A stretch of 64,000 nt of DNA from Heligmosomoides polygyrus polygyrus (lineage: Eukaryota > Nematoda > Chromadorea > Rhabditida > Heligmosomidae): contig OX377204.1 in the NCBI GenBank assembly GCA_947396885.1, positions 96,296,728 to 96,360,727 on the forward strand. The letters are read 5' to 3'. The notes under the pieces were generated by a model, which saw nothing but the letters and a program-made list of their open reading frames with translations, was not told the DNA's origin and ran no database searches. The position numbers and the translations under genes are program-made. Positions 54,949-64,000 of this stretch are shown piece after piece. The first letter of the stretch is position 1. Each line of letters begins with the position of its first letter.

Positions 54949-56225
54949 TTGGGTTGTAAGGAAAGTTCTGGTAGTTTTTCCACGTTATTTTTGAAAAGCC
55001 ATAACTCAGCTCAAGTTGCACCGTTCTATTCAAAATAAGCACCGTTAGAATCAACATAATTCTGTCAACGTGACACCTGCTTAGATACGCCATTTTCATA
55101 AAAATCTGACGATCTAGACTGAATAAATTCCACGAACATTGATTCTACTTCACGTTGGTTTTTAAACACTCTACCTTATAAAAAGCTATCTAGATGATTG
55201 AAAAAGTGAGAAACGGTTGGCGCTAGGTCTGGCTAATATGACAGGTGAAGGAGAGTTTCGACCTGCAGTTCGTTCAATTTCTGGAGGACCATCCGCGAAA
55301 CATGCGGTCGTGCCTTGCCATGCAGAACTAGCAGGCCGTGTCGATTCACCAGTGAACGCTGTTTTTTCTTCAATTTTGTTTTCATTTCTACCAGTTGCTC
55401 GCAGTAGAGCTCTGCTGTTGTAGTTTGGCCAGGAGGAAGAAAGGAAAAGTGGACTATTCCAGCTGCAGTCCACCAGACCGCAACCATTGTCTTCTTACAG
55501 TGCAAATCCGGCTTCGGAAAGGTTTTCGGGGGACCGTTTACATTTACCCGCTGAGCAGAACGCTTCTTGTTATCATAGAGGATCCATTTCTCGTCGCAGG
55601 TGACAATTCGATGAAGGAACGGCTCCGTAGAATTTCTTCTGATCAGGAAACTCGTGACCTCCATTCGCCTCAGCCGCTGCTCTTCGGTAAGGTTGTGGGG
55701 CACCCACCTGTCGAGCTTTTTCACCATACACAGTTGCTTGAGGTGATCAGCAGCAACTGTATGGGGGACCCCTAGGCTTCTTGCTACCTCCCGAAGTGAT
55801 TGCCGTGGGTCCTTTTCGACTACTTCCTTCAAGGCATCGTGATCAACGAGCGATGGTCTTCCAGCTCGTACCTCGTCTTCAGCCGATTCTCTTCCATTCC
55901 GAAACTTACTGAATCAACGAAAAACTCCCAAGCGGTGCCTTCTCTCCAGCAGTGTTTACATTCACAACTGTTTCCGTAACCGTCCGACCAAGTTTGAATT
56001 CGTGAGGTAGAACAGTTCGGAATGCCGTCTTGTCCATGGTATGGACAAGGTTCCCTCAGAAATCAGAAATGTTGAAGAAATACATGAAAAGCACCCCATC
56101 AAGAAGAAAAACTATTTCCTCACTTGAGAACTACAATTTACGGATTAGTTGACCAGCCATTCAAATTTAGTGCAAGCTGATACCAAAGAGGAGCGAAGAC
56201 TGCCAGAACATTCCTTACAACCTAA
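54949..56225 (-). mobile_element. mariner transposon (DD34D type), dead copy
   Basis: Ends TTGGGTTGTAAGGAAAGTTC and (inverted) TTAGGTTGTAAGGAATGTTC lie between TA dinucleotides; 1277 bp. The minus-strand transposase begins MDKTAFRTVLPHEFKLGRTV near 56037, breaks by frameshifts, and is open from 55832 to 55233 (LREVARSLGV helix-turn-helix, RIVTCDEKWILY first Asp). The second Asp box reads LVLHGKARPH, Asp lost. The third reads PTVSHFF after a stop, Asp lost. It therefore cannot transpose on its own. Confidence 0.9.
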
Positions 56226-57545
56226 TAGTAAGAACATAGGATAGTAAAGATTAGGTAGAAAGCTAAGTTCACGCCGTTTTTTACATATTATTCTGAATTT
56301 CTTTAAAAGTTTTTGCATAGTGCTATGTACCGCTCGAAAGGAAATGATTTTCTGTATCAGAAAGTTCATATGTCTCGCTCTTTCCATTTCGATTTTGCTA
56401 ATTTTTCGGCCAGCTTTAACAACATGCCCAGGTTCGTGCTATCATTTCGAATCTCTATGTTACTGTAGGAGTTCTGCTAAGGTCCAAGGACCGCTTATGT
56501 ATTGTAACTGCTCCTGGATTTGAATGGGATGAATTCTGTAATTTGTTGCAATTGTTTGGTTGTGTTATTTGTCGTGTTAGCTTTGAAAGAATGCGCAGAA
56601 AAACATTTCAATTAGGTCGATGACCTAATTGGATACGGCGTTAGGGATGGAGGAGGAGATCGGAGAAGCGGACTATGCAGGAGACGAAGCTGCCAATCAA
56701 GACGATCTTCAACGAGTTGTATGTCGCAAGAGCGAACGATTTTCCCAGCTGGAAGCAAAGCAGGGACGTCTTCAACCGGTTTCCGAACCCCTACGGCGTG
56801 CTCACCTGCTTCGCGTCTTCCTCTTCTCGGCGTTCATTTCAGCCCCACTTCATTCCACCAAGCTCCCCAACTCCTTGTGTTCTTGTCATCCGTTGCCATT
56901 CTGATATGTCGGGACGTCTTCAGCTGTCGGCAGAATCTTTCTTAACGGGATTCATAGTTCCAGGCAGTTCCAACCCCCTCTCTGTGCTTGAAATATGTCC
57001 AAGTCAGCTCAGGCAGGTGCTACATGCTTAACTTCAGCTGGATTTCGGCTGAGTTTAACGCGGAAATGCACCAGTCAACCGCAACCAATCAGAGCACCGA
57101 CCGAACACGCGCCAGACAATCAGAGCACCAATTATGCCCCTGGATGCGACGTGATTGGTGCTCGTCTTCCCATGCAGGCGACATTATCGACTAGCACCTT
57201 TTTCCTTTTATAATTCTAAATTTAACAGAGTTCCTTCACTAGAGTCTGGCCAATTTCACTCGTCCATGCCTATCCTTCAGTGAACCTTGGCTTCGGATCA
57301 TTTTCACGAGCTTCGATGGCTTGGTGAATTTCTCCGCCCAGATAATACAGACCAATCCCGATGCTTCAAAAAGACGAGCCGACTGGATGCTTTCTCAGAC
57401 GCACCGGTACATGTTGACTATCTGGCCTGCATAGCCCGATCGTACTCCGTTGCTCCGGATGGAAACGTCTTTCGATGAAGCGGTGATGAAGCAAAGTAGG
57501 GAGCCTGAGCTGCCTATCAATGTTAGGTTGAAGAAGAAGTGTCCA
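56226..57545. other. Region without recognisable gene
   Basis: ORFs at 56629-57031 overlap in three frames without a known motif. A hairpin GAGCACCAATTA / GTGATTGGTGCTC (about 57122-57163) with CGACATTATCGACTAGCAC (57178) looks like the right half of a MITE of the 6991 family. Confidence 0.4.
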
Positions 57546-57800
57546 CCTAAGGCGGCGTTTATACCTCAAGCCGCGGGCGGCACGGTGTCATGAAAGTCAT
57601 AGCTATCGATCGCTTGCGCCTCGCAATCGATACAGGTAGATTTCACGACGTCGCACCGCCCGGTGTCGGAAGTATAGGTGCCGCCTTATGTAATCTACAT
57701 ATATCCCTATCGACTGAGCGACGCAGACAATCGATATTGATTGCTTTCATAACGCCGCGCCGCTCGCGACGGAAGTATAAATCCCTCCTTAGACGCACTG
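57546..57800. mobile_element. Hairpin MITE, about 95-bp arms
   Basis: The left arm CTAAGGCGGCGTTTATACC... through TCATGAAAGTCAT...ATCGATCG matches, inverted, the right arm ...CGATATTGATTGCTTTCATAA...AAGTATAAATCCCTCCTTAG. Ends are AT-poor and the core is GC-rich. Confidence 0.7.
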
Positions 57801-58054
57801 CCGCGCTGAGGTTGCTCGAAACCCGCTCCTTCTTCCCTTGCATACACACCTCCGAGCCCTCCTTCGGTGTTGGCAACCAGAGAGAGAGTGTACGGTCGTT
57901 CCTCTGGCTTGGACATAGTCGCATCGCCATGTAGGTCATATTACCGAGTTGTACCGAAGCGCCTCCTAGCGTTGTCCTGCACTAAAAGACATCATTCGCC
58001 GTTCTGCGCCTTCGTATACCGGTGATCTACCGTATACTTACGCTCTAGCAAAAA

Positions 58055-58205
58055 TTCCGATATTCCAATGGTTTCGAATACTGTCATTTTTCGAGTACTC
58101 GGATTCGAATACATTCGAAAAAAACCGATTTTTTGAATATTCGAATTCGAGTATTCAAATTCGAATGGAAACCATCCGAATACCTATTCGAATGGGTCAT
58201 TCGAG
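58055..58205. repeat. ATTCGAAT-rich sequence
   Basis: Repeated GATTCGAATAC / TATTCGAATTCGAG motifs, as at 47520-47790. Confidence 0.7.
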
Positions 58206-58375
58206 CACATGTATAATCCGGCGTCAACGTCATCTTTTACTTCTGCCTGTCAGGCAGTCAGAGTTGAGTGGAAGAGTGAGAGTGAACGGTTGTTCCTCTG
58301 ATTGGCTGTGACAAAGGTCGATGAGGTATCGCAGATTGGAAGTCTGAGAAGCTGCTTTTGTTGCCTGGGTGGGTC

Positions 58376-58603
58376 TCAATGTGTAAGGCAGCGTCCACCT
58401 TCACTTTGAGCATCTTCCAATTCCTTCTCGAAGGTTAAACAGCACTGTGAGGTGTAGATGTGCTGGTCTCTCTCCAGTTTGTTCAGTTCTTCTCCGAGCT
58501 GTAGCAGCTGAATTTTCTGCCATCTTTTGTGGCAAGACAGGAAGAAGCACCTTCTGATGGCATCTTCATCTCCTCTGCAGCACTTCACGGATCCTCCTTC
58601 CAA
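58376..58603 (-). other. Possible exon or gene fragment, minus strand
   Basis: 75 codons with non-repetitive composition: five cysteines in the first and middle parts (VKCCRGDED, RRCFFLSCHKRW), then LGEELNKLERDQHIY, a short predicted helical stretch. No family recognised and no matching splice partners found; the first Met may not be the start. The flanks (57801-58375 and 58604-59486) show nothing else I can name. Confidence 0.25.
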
Positions 58604-59556
58604 TCGGAAGGGTAGTGAGACGCTGTTACTCGTTGCTTATGCCATGGCCGCGTTCACACACCAAGCACCACGGCTATGTCCAAGGCGGCTGCCCTATAAA
58701 GGTGCCGAGGATGTCCTCTAGCACAATGAATGTGGGAATCAGGACACAGTGATGCCCTCAACGAGCTTCAGTGGTCGCCTTCTTCATCAATGATCTTTGG
58801 TTCGCTCAAGCGGACCCTACAGCTGCTCTATCGGACCTTTAAAGTGGCAGATGATCCTTAACGATCTGTCTAGTCCAGGGTAGGGAAGGTGACAATCTGA
58901 CCGAGAAAGTTATTCTTCCAGACCTTCTCCAGAAGACTGAACGCCGTCCCACTCTTTTTACTGACCTGCTCGGGCCTTGGTATCTCGCTCTGGGGTTCCT
59001 ACTGCAGAACGGTGCAGTCTGGAAGAGAATCCTCTGGTGCTAGTCCATAATGTGGCTTACATGGGGAAGCGGCATCACGCCAGCCAGTTAAAGCACCAGC
59101 CACACCCTCTAGGTGTCAGGTAGATCCCTGCTAAGATCTATGCTCTCGTCGGTGTTTCACGACAAAAGGCATCTACTCGATTCTCTGATTGGATGGCGCG
59201 TTCCCGCCTCCTAGGTAGGAAACGTTGTCGACCTGCACCGTGACTCTCTTGTATGTGGAGGAAAAGTCCTTTATAGATGACTTACATGTGTTGTAGGTAT
59301 CGAACTTTCATGGCATCTTGCTAGCCTGTTTGGCGGAGCGCTGAACGTTGTCAGACCATCGCCATTTGGCTTGGATTCTGAGGCTTCTATGCCCTTGAGA
59401 AGGACGAAGAGCCGCAAAACTTGCATCCAAAACCTCGAAGAAGGTCGTCTAAGTCGAGTGGATGGCCTTATTCCAGGCTTGCGTGATCAACCGGCTGATT
59501 TTCGACCGCAAGGGAGCCTTCGAGAAATCTCGAAGCTTCCGAAGCACTCTCGACGA

Positions 59557-59802
59557 TCATCGTCTTCTGTCATTTCTTTCATGCGTGCATCTGGTGTAGG
59601 GCGCATTTCCCAGAGGCACAGGAAGAACAGTGGATTCGAAACGATGGACACAGAGCCGGATGCTGTCCGTCTTCTTCGCTGCTTTTTCGTCGCCCTTGAT
59701 TGCTCCCCGAGTCGCCGCTGCCCGCTTCTTCTGACCAGATTTGTCACGAATTCCACGGCCATCGCCGTCGTTGTCCTCATCTAGTTCACTCGGAGATGTC
59801 AT
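59557..59802 (-). other. Possible exon, acidic then basic low complexity, minus strand
   Basis: Reads SELDEDNDGDGRGIRDKSGQ followed by KKRAAATRGAIKGDEKAAKK, a composition seen in nuclear proteins. The plus strand and another minus frame are also open over the same stretch, so coding is unproven. Confidence 0.2.
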
Positions 59803-59854
59803 TCCGGTTTCGTTTCAGCGAAGCACGTCGTTTAGATGGCCTCTTCCCTTTGTA

Positions 59855-60900
59855 CCCCAGTGTGTCCCAGAAATGTAAGCACTCTTTGAAGGGTGATAAC
59901 TTTACTGCCAGTAGAGTTACTGAAGAAGTTAGAAGGGTTCATATGAAAGCGGCGGGAACCGGAAAACTTCTGACATATGAGCGGTAAGGATTGCGCCAGG
60001 CATTGGCCTAAATTCATGCATTTTACACTCAAATGATTGTGTTTCGCTTGAATTCTTGTCATAATTTCTCCATAAAGTGGCCCTATCGATTGATTTGTGC
60101 TTCTTTTAAAGTTTAAAGCTTAAAAACACACAGCAGCTTGCAGCAAAATGCAGGTTCTGTTTGAAAGCTTCTAAGATTGCTGCTGGTGAAGCTTTTCAAG
60201 ATGTTTGAAACACGTCTAGAAGCATAGGATAACGAAATTCTGTGAGTTGCAAATAGTCAAGATTACGCCATGTATCTGTCCGATACCTTTCATTTCAGAT
60301 CCGATTGATTGTGCATGGGCTAAATGCTTGTTGCAACTTCGCTATTGATTGACCCTCGAATTTCGCCGCAAGTTGCAGTGCATTATCAAGTTCTAAACGT
60401 TAAAAGAAGCACAGCACAGGCTAATGTGGTCAATCTATAGCAAAATTGTAACAAGCATTCAGCCCATGCACAATCAATCGAGCCCGAAATGGAAGGTTTC
60501 AGGCGGATGCATGGCGCAATCTTGATTTTTCACCACTCACTGAAAGTTCTCGTGATCCTACGCTTCCATACGAGTTTCAAGCATCTTAAAAAGCTTCACT
60601 AGCAGCAATTTCAGAACCTTTTAAGCAGTGCCTACATTTTTTGGAAGGTGTGTTTTTTGTTTTAAACGTCAAAAGAAGCACAAATAAATCGATAAGGCCA
60701 CTTTATGGAGAAATTATAACAAGCATATAAACGAAACACAATCAAATGAGCGTAAATTGTAAGAATTCAGACGAATGCGTGGCGCGATCCCTAAGCTCAT
60801 ACATTGTCAGAAAATTTTATTTTCTTGCGCTTCATATGAGCTTTTAACTTCTTCAATACATTCACTGTCAGCAAAGTTATAATTTTTGAGGCATCCTGTA
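59855..60900. mobile_element. Foldback element related to the 60911-63419 element
   Basis: Near-palindromic over about 1045 bp: ends CCAGTGTGTCCCAGAAATGTA and the inverse of GAGGCATCCTG. Arm blocks GGTGATAACTTTACTG, GATTGTGTTTCGCTTGAAT, CATAAAGTGGCC and GTGCTTCTTTTAAA reappear inverted. No coding sequence. Confidence 0.75.
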
Positions 60901-60910
60901 TAAAAATATA

Positions 60911-63419
60911 CAGGGTGTCTCGAAAAATGTATGTATGCACTGTTTGAAAGGTGATAACTTTGCTCATAGAATAGGTACTAAGAAAGTTAAGGGTTCACAT
61001 GAAAGCCTAAGGAAATTGACATTTTCTGATATATAAGCGGTGTGGATGGCGCCATGCACTCGTCTGAATTCTCGCATTATGCACTCGATTGATTGTGTTT
61101 CGCTTGAATACTATTAGATTGTAACGAAATAAATGGCACTGAACCACTGTCAATTTGAACACTTAATATCTCGGCTTGTAGGCAAGTTTATTAATCGAAA
61201 TAAAAACCTCCTGATTCTACACATCTTTGCCAACGTGACGCAAGCTTTTCTATCCCAGTAGCATAAAAATCTGAAGTTCTGGAATTGACGAAACCTTCGA
61301 AGGCACTTTCGGCATCCTGTTGGTATTTGAATATTTTCCCTACCAAGAAGTCGCGAAGATGCTTGAAGAAATGGTAGTCTGTTGGGGAGAGGTTGGGGGA
61401 AAACGGAGGATGTGGTAGAGTTTCAATGCTCAGCTCATTCGATTTCTGCAACGTCATTCGTGCTACATGGGGCGAGCATTGTCGTGCAGAAGGAGAACTC
61501 GCCTTCGGTTTACCAAGGCCGGCCGGATATCCTTCAACTTTTTCATCATTTCTTCAATTTCAATGCAGTACTTCTCTGCCGTGATGGATTCACCGGGAGG
61601 GAGGAAGCTGTGATGAATAATTCCCAGCGAACACCACCATACTGTCACCATTACTTTCTTTTGGTGCAATTCCGGCTTCGCAAAAACCTTGGGGCTCTCA
61701 TCGCTGTCCACCCACTGTGCCGATCGTCGCCTGTTGTCGCGCATTATCCATTTCTCGTCACAGGTTACGATGCGATCAAGGAATGGGTCCGTTTCGTTCC
61801 GTAGAAGCAGTGCGGACGAGATCTCATATCGTCGGTTTCTTTGCTCCTCAGACAGCTCGTGAGGCACCAATCTTTCCAGCTTTTTGGTCTTTCCAGTTTC
61901 CTTCAGATGCCGGGCAGCTGTGTTGTGACTGACGCCAAGAACCTTCGCTATCTCCCTGGTACCTTTTTGTGGATCCTCCTCTACCACATCTCTCAGCTTG
62001 TCCTCATCAACATCACTATGCCTCCCACGACCTTCATGTTCTTCCAAGCTCTCATCTCCATTCCGGAACTTCTGATACCAACGATACGCCGTCCGAATTG
62101 TGGAACATCCTTGACCGAACGCGGCGTTGATCTTCTCGTCCGCCCCTTAGCTGTAGTGCCCAGCTTGAATTCATACAAGTAAATGCCTCGGATTACCCTT
62201 TTGTCCACCTGCAAAAAGTCAATAAAACTCTAAAGTTTTCCCACTTTTACATAGAAAATTTGGTACTCGCCGGTAGAGCAAAGTTTGCGCTTCTAAATGA
62301 TATGCCACATGTTACGGTTTGTTCCTGATCAAACGCGTAAAGATGCGCCAAAAAATGGCGCGAGCCAGTGCCATTTAATTCGTTACAACCTAATAGTTGA
62401 AATGTAGAGCCGTATTGATTACTTTGCTCTTCTTTTAAGGTTTCAAACTTAAAATACACATGTCATGCAAGAAATGCAGGTTATATTTGAAAGGTTCTAA
62501 CATTGCTGCCAATGAAACTTTTGGAGCTGTTCGAGACTCATATGAGGATAACGAAAATTATAGGGCACAGGATAACGAAAATTCTGTGACATTTAAGTGG
62601 TCAAGGTCGCGCCGTGCACTCGTCCGAAACATTACATTTAGACTCGATTGATTGTGCATCGGCTGAAGCTTGTTACAGGTTTGTTACTACGTGGCCACGT
62701 CAACCTATGCTGTGCTTTTCTAACGTTTAGAACTTGAAAACCATGTGAAAGACACGTGACATGCGAATTTATTGATTGCGCTGTTTAAATGTGAGCAGGA
62801 TCCCCATTTTCCAAGACGGATTCTGTGGACTGATGAAGTAAGGTTCAAGCTGTGGAGAGGTACCTTGGCACAATTGCAGCTACTGGGCTTCGGAATACCT
62901 TAAAATAAGCACAGAACAGGTTAATCGGGCCGAGTAATAAAGAGATTGAAACACGCATTCAGCCCATGTACAGTCAATTGAGTCTGAATTGCAAGGTTTC
63001 AAGCGGGGGCATGGCGCAATCTTGACTGTTTTACAGCACAAAAATCTTGTTATCCTATGCTTCCATATAAGTCTCAAACATCTTCAAAAGCTTCATTAGG
63101 TACAGTGTTAGAGCCCTTTAAATAGTACCTGCATTTTTCACAAGCCATAGTGTGTTTTAAGTTTAAACCTTAAAAAAACACAAATCAATGGAACCGGCCA
63201 CTTTGTGAAGAAATTATTACAAGTATTCAAGCGAAACACAATCAATCGAGTGCAAAATGTAAAACTTCAGACGAGTGCATGGCGCAATCCACACCGCTCG
63301 TATGTCAGAGAATTTCCATTTTATCAAACTTTCGTATGAATTTTTAATTTTCTCAGTACCTTCACTGTGAGCAAAGTTATCGCCTTTCAAAGAGTGTATA
63401 CATTTTTTGAGACACCCTG
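60911..63419. mobile_element. Tc1-like long-TIR element carrying a nested mariner
   Basis: Ends CAGGGTGTCTCGAAAAATGT and the inverse ACATTTTTTGAGACACCCTG. Subterminal blocks GGTGATAACTTTGCTCA, GCGCCATGCACTCGTCTGAA and GATTGATTGTGTTTCGCTTG are inverted between the two sides. Inside, about 62795-62870 encodes HFPRRILWTDEVRFKLW, a Tc1-type first catalytic Asp region, suggesting descent from an autonomous Tc1-like element. The mariner at 61114-62394 interrupts the left arm. Directly abuts the element at 59855-60900. Confidence 0.75.
61114..62394 (-). mobile_element. mariner transposon (DD34D), nearly intact
   Basis: TIRs TTAGATTGTAACGAAATAAATGG-type and TTAGGTTGTAACGAATTAAATGG-type lie between TA target duplications; 1281 bp. 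The minus-strand transposase runs from about 62214: YLYEFKLGTTAKG, one frameshift, then a helix-turn-helix region with TREIAKVLGVSHNTAARHLK. The catalytic boxes are RIVTCDEKWIM, LLLHDNARP and, after a second frameshift in a C run near 61465, SPTDYHFF. All three Asp are present, with 34 residues between the second and third, as in mariner. Only two frameshifts separate it from a full-length frame. The best-preserved transposon in the window. Confidence 0.92.
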
Positions 63420-63456
63420 CATTATGATCAAGGGGTTTTCTTCAATTAATGGTTGA

Positions 63457-63765
63457 CCAGGGCGCGTGTAGCGCAGTCGGAAGAGGCGCGACTGTCGCGT
63501 GCACCCGATACCAGGTGCCTGATTCGGATTTCCCGCCCAGGCCAACCAAGCCTTCCATCCCTCCGGGGTCGGTGAATTGGTACCAGACTCGTCTGGGAAG
63601 GATAGAGCGCTGACTTGTTCATCGGCTGGCCACCGCAAGTCATTGTATGGCCAAACGCATTACGCATTCATGTCGCCTCCACGACATCCCGTAGAAGTAG
63701 AATGCGCTGGCGCATCCCAGAAGGGATTGAGTAAAGCCGTCCTTTATCCTTTATCCATTATCCTA
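63457..63765 (+). mobile_element. tRNA-derived SINE, reference-like copy
   Basis: Head GCGTGTAGCGCAGTCGGAAG gives a perfect A-box (TAGCGCAGTCGG). CTGATTCGGATTTCC is a weakened B-box. Body GCCAACCAAGCCTTCCATCC, GAATTGGTACCAGAC and CTGGGAAGGATAGAGCGCTG; tail CCGTAGAAGTAGAATGCGCT-GGCGCATCCC and a CCTTTATCCTTTATCC end. About 300 bp, with no protein. Copies occur throughout the window in both orientations. Confidence 0.88.
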
Positions 63766-64000
63766 ATGTTGACCGGAAAACAATGTTTCTGAGACCGAGC
63801 TCTCTTTCTCATCTGACGAGATTTTGCTGTCAGCTAGCTTTCTGTCGTACAACTGGCAACTGAATCTGCATTTCCAGAGGCATTTGCTAAACGGCGAACT
63901 CGACAGTAGTTCCGACGGGGTCCTTGGTTTTCTTGCAGGATTCGGTATCTATTGATCGATATTGATCACTATCGAGCAGTGCAGTTTCATTCATATGAGA
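63766..64000. other. Right edge, no gene seen
   Basis: One TTGATCGATATTGATCACTATCGA motif of the TCGAT class near 63953. Otherwise unremarkable. Confidence 0.4.

Noticed and set aside
55217..55775. Plus-strand ORFs opposite the mariner at 54949-56225
   Set aside because: Shadows of the minus-strand transposase.

Overview
This window looks like nematode nuclear DNA, most likely from a strongylid such as a hookworm (inference). The signs are small secreted ShKT-domain proteins split by short GT-AG introns, RTE-type non-LTR retrotransposons, mariner/maT DNA transposons, many foldback (hairpin) elements and a tRNA-derived SINE family. Most of the sequence is repeats. I could support only four host protein-coding genes, and each has to be assembled from small exons.

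At the left (1-17,460) there is a same-strand tandem family of ShKT genes. Gene 1 (2548-2908) shows only its last two exons. Gene 2 (6553-10071, five exons, about 164 aa) is complete, with two ShKT domains. Gene 3 (13996-17460, six exons, about 246 aa) is complete, with three. Genes 2 and 3 share a plan: an 88-bp signal-peptide exon, a six-cysteine exon, a short linker exon, then one exon per ShKT domain with phase-1 introns between them. Satellites, MITEs and LINE fragments fill the introns and spacers.

From about 17.5 to 44 kb I find no confident host gene. The region holds SINE copies, a family of long-TIR elements (19.7-21.4 and 25.1-26.9 kb, also flanking an RTE copy at 3.6-6.3 kb), a long RTE copy (22.4-24.4 kb), GC-rich triplet-like DNA with an embedded MITE (28.0-28.7 kb), a GC-rich satellite (28.9-30.9 kb), several large palindromes and long pyrimidine-rich tracts (34.8-43.4 kb).

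A three-exon gene for a GPI-anchored Ly6/uPAR-type protein of about 158 aa spans 44217-53947. Its first intron holds a palindrome with tRNA-like arms and a Penelope-like element whose GIY-YIG endonuclease region is split by a maT transposon. Its second intron holds a 161/162-bp satellite with higher-order duplications.

The right end (54-64 kb) has two mariner elements (one dead, one with only two frameshifts), two related foldback elements, one of them carrying the second mariner and a small Tc1-type transposase remnant, and another SINE. Two short minus-strand ORFs at 58.4 and 59.6 kb are possible exons but unproven.

The two gene families encode secreted or surface cysteine-rich proteins. 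No pathway linking them can be read from the sequence.
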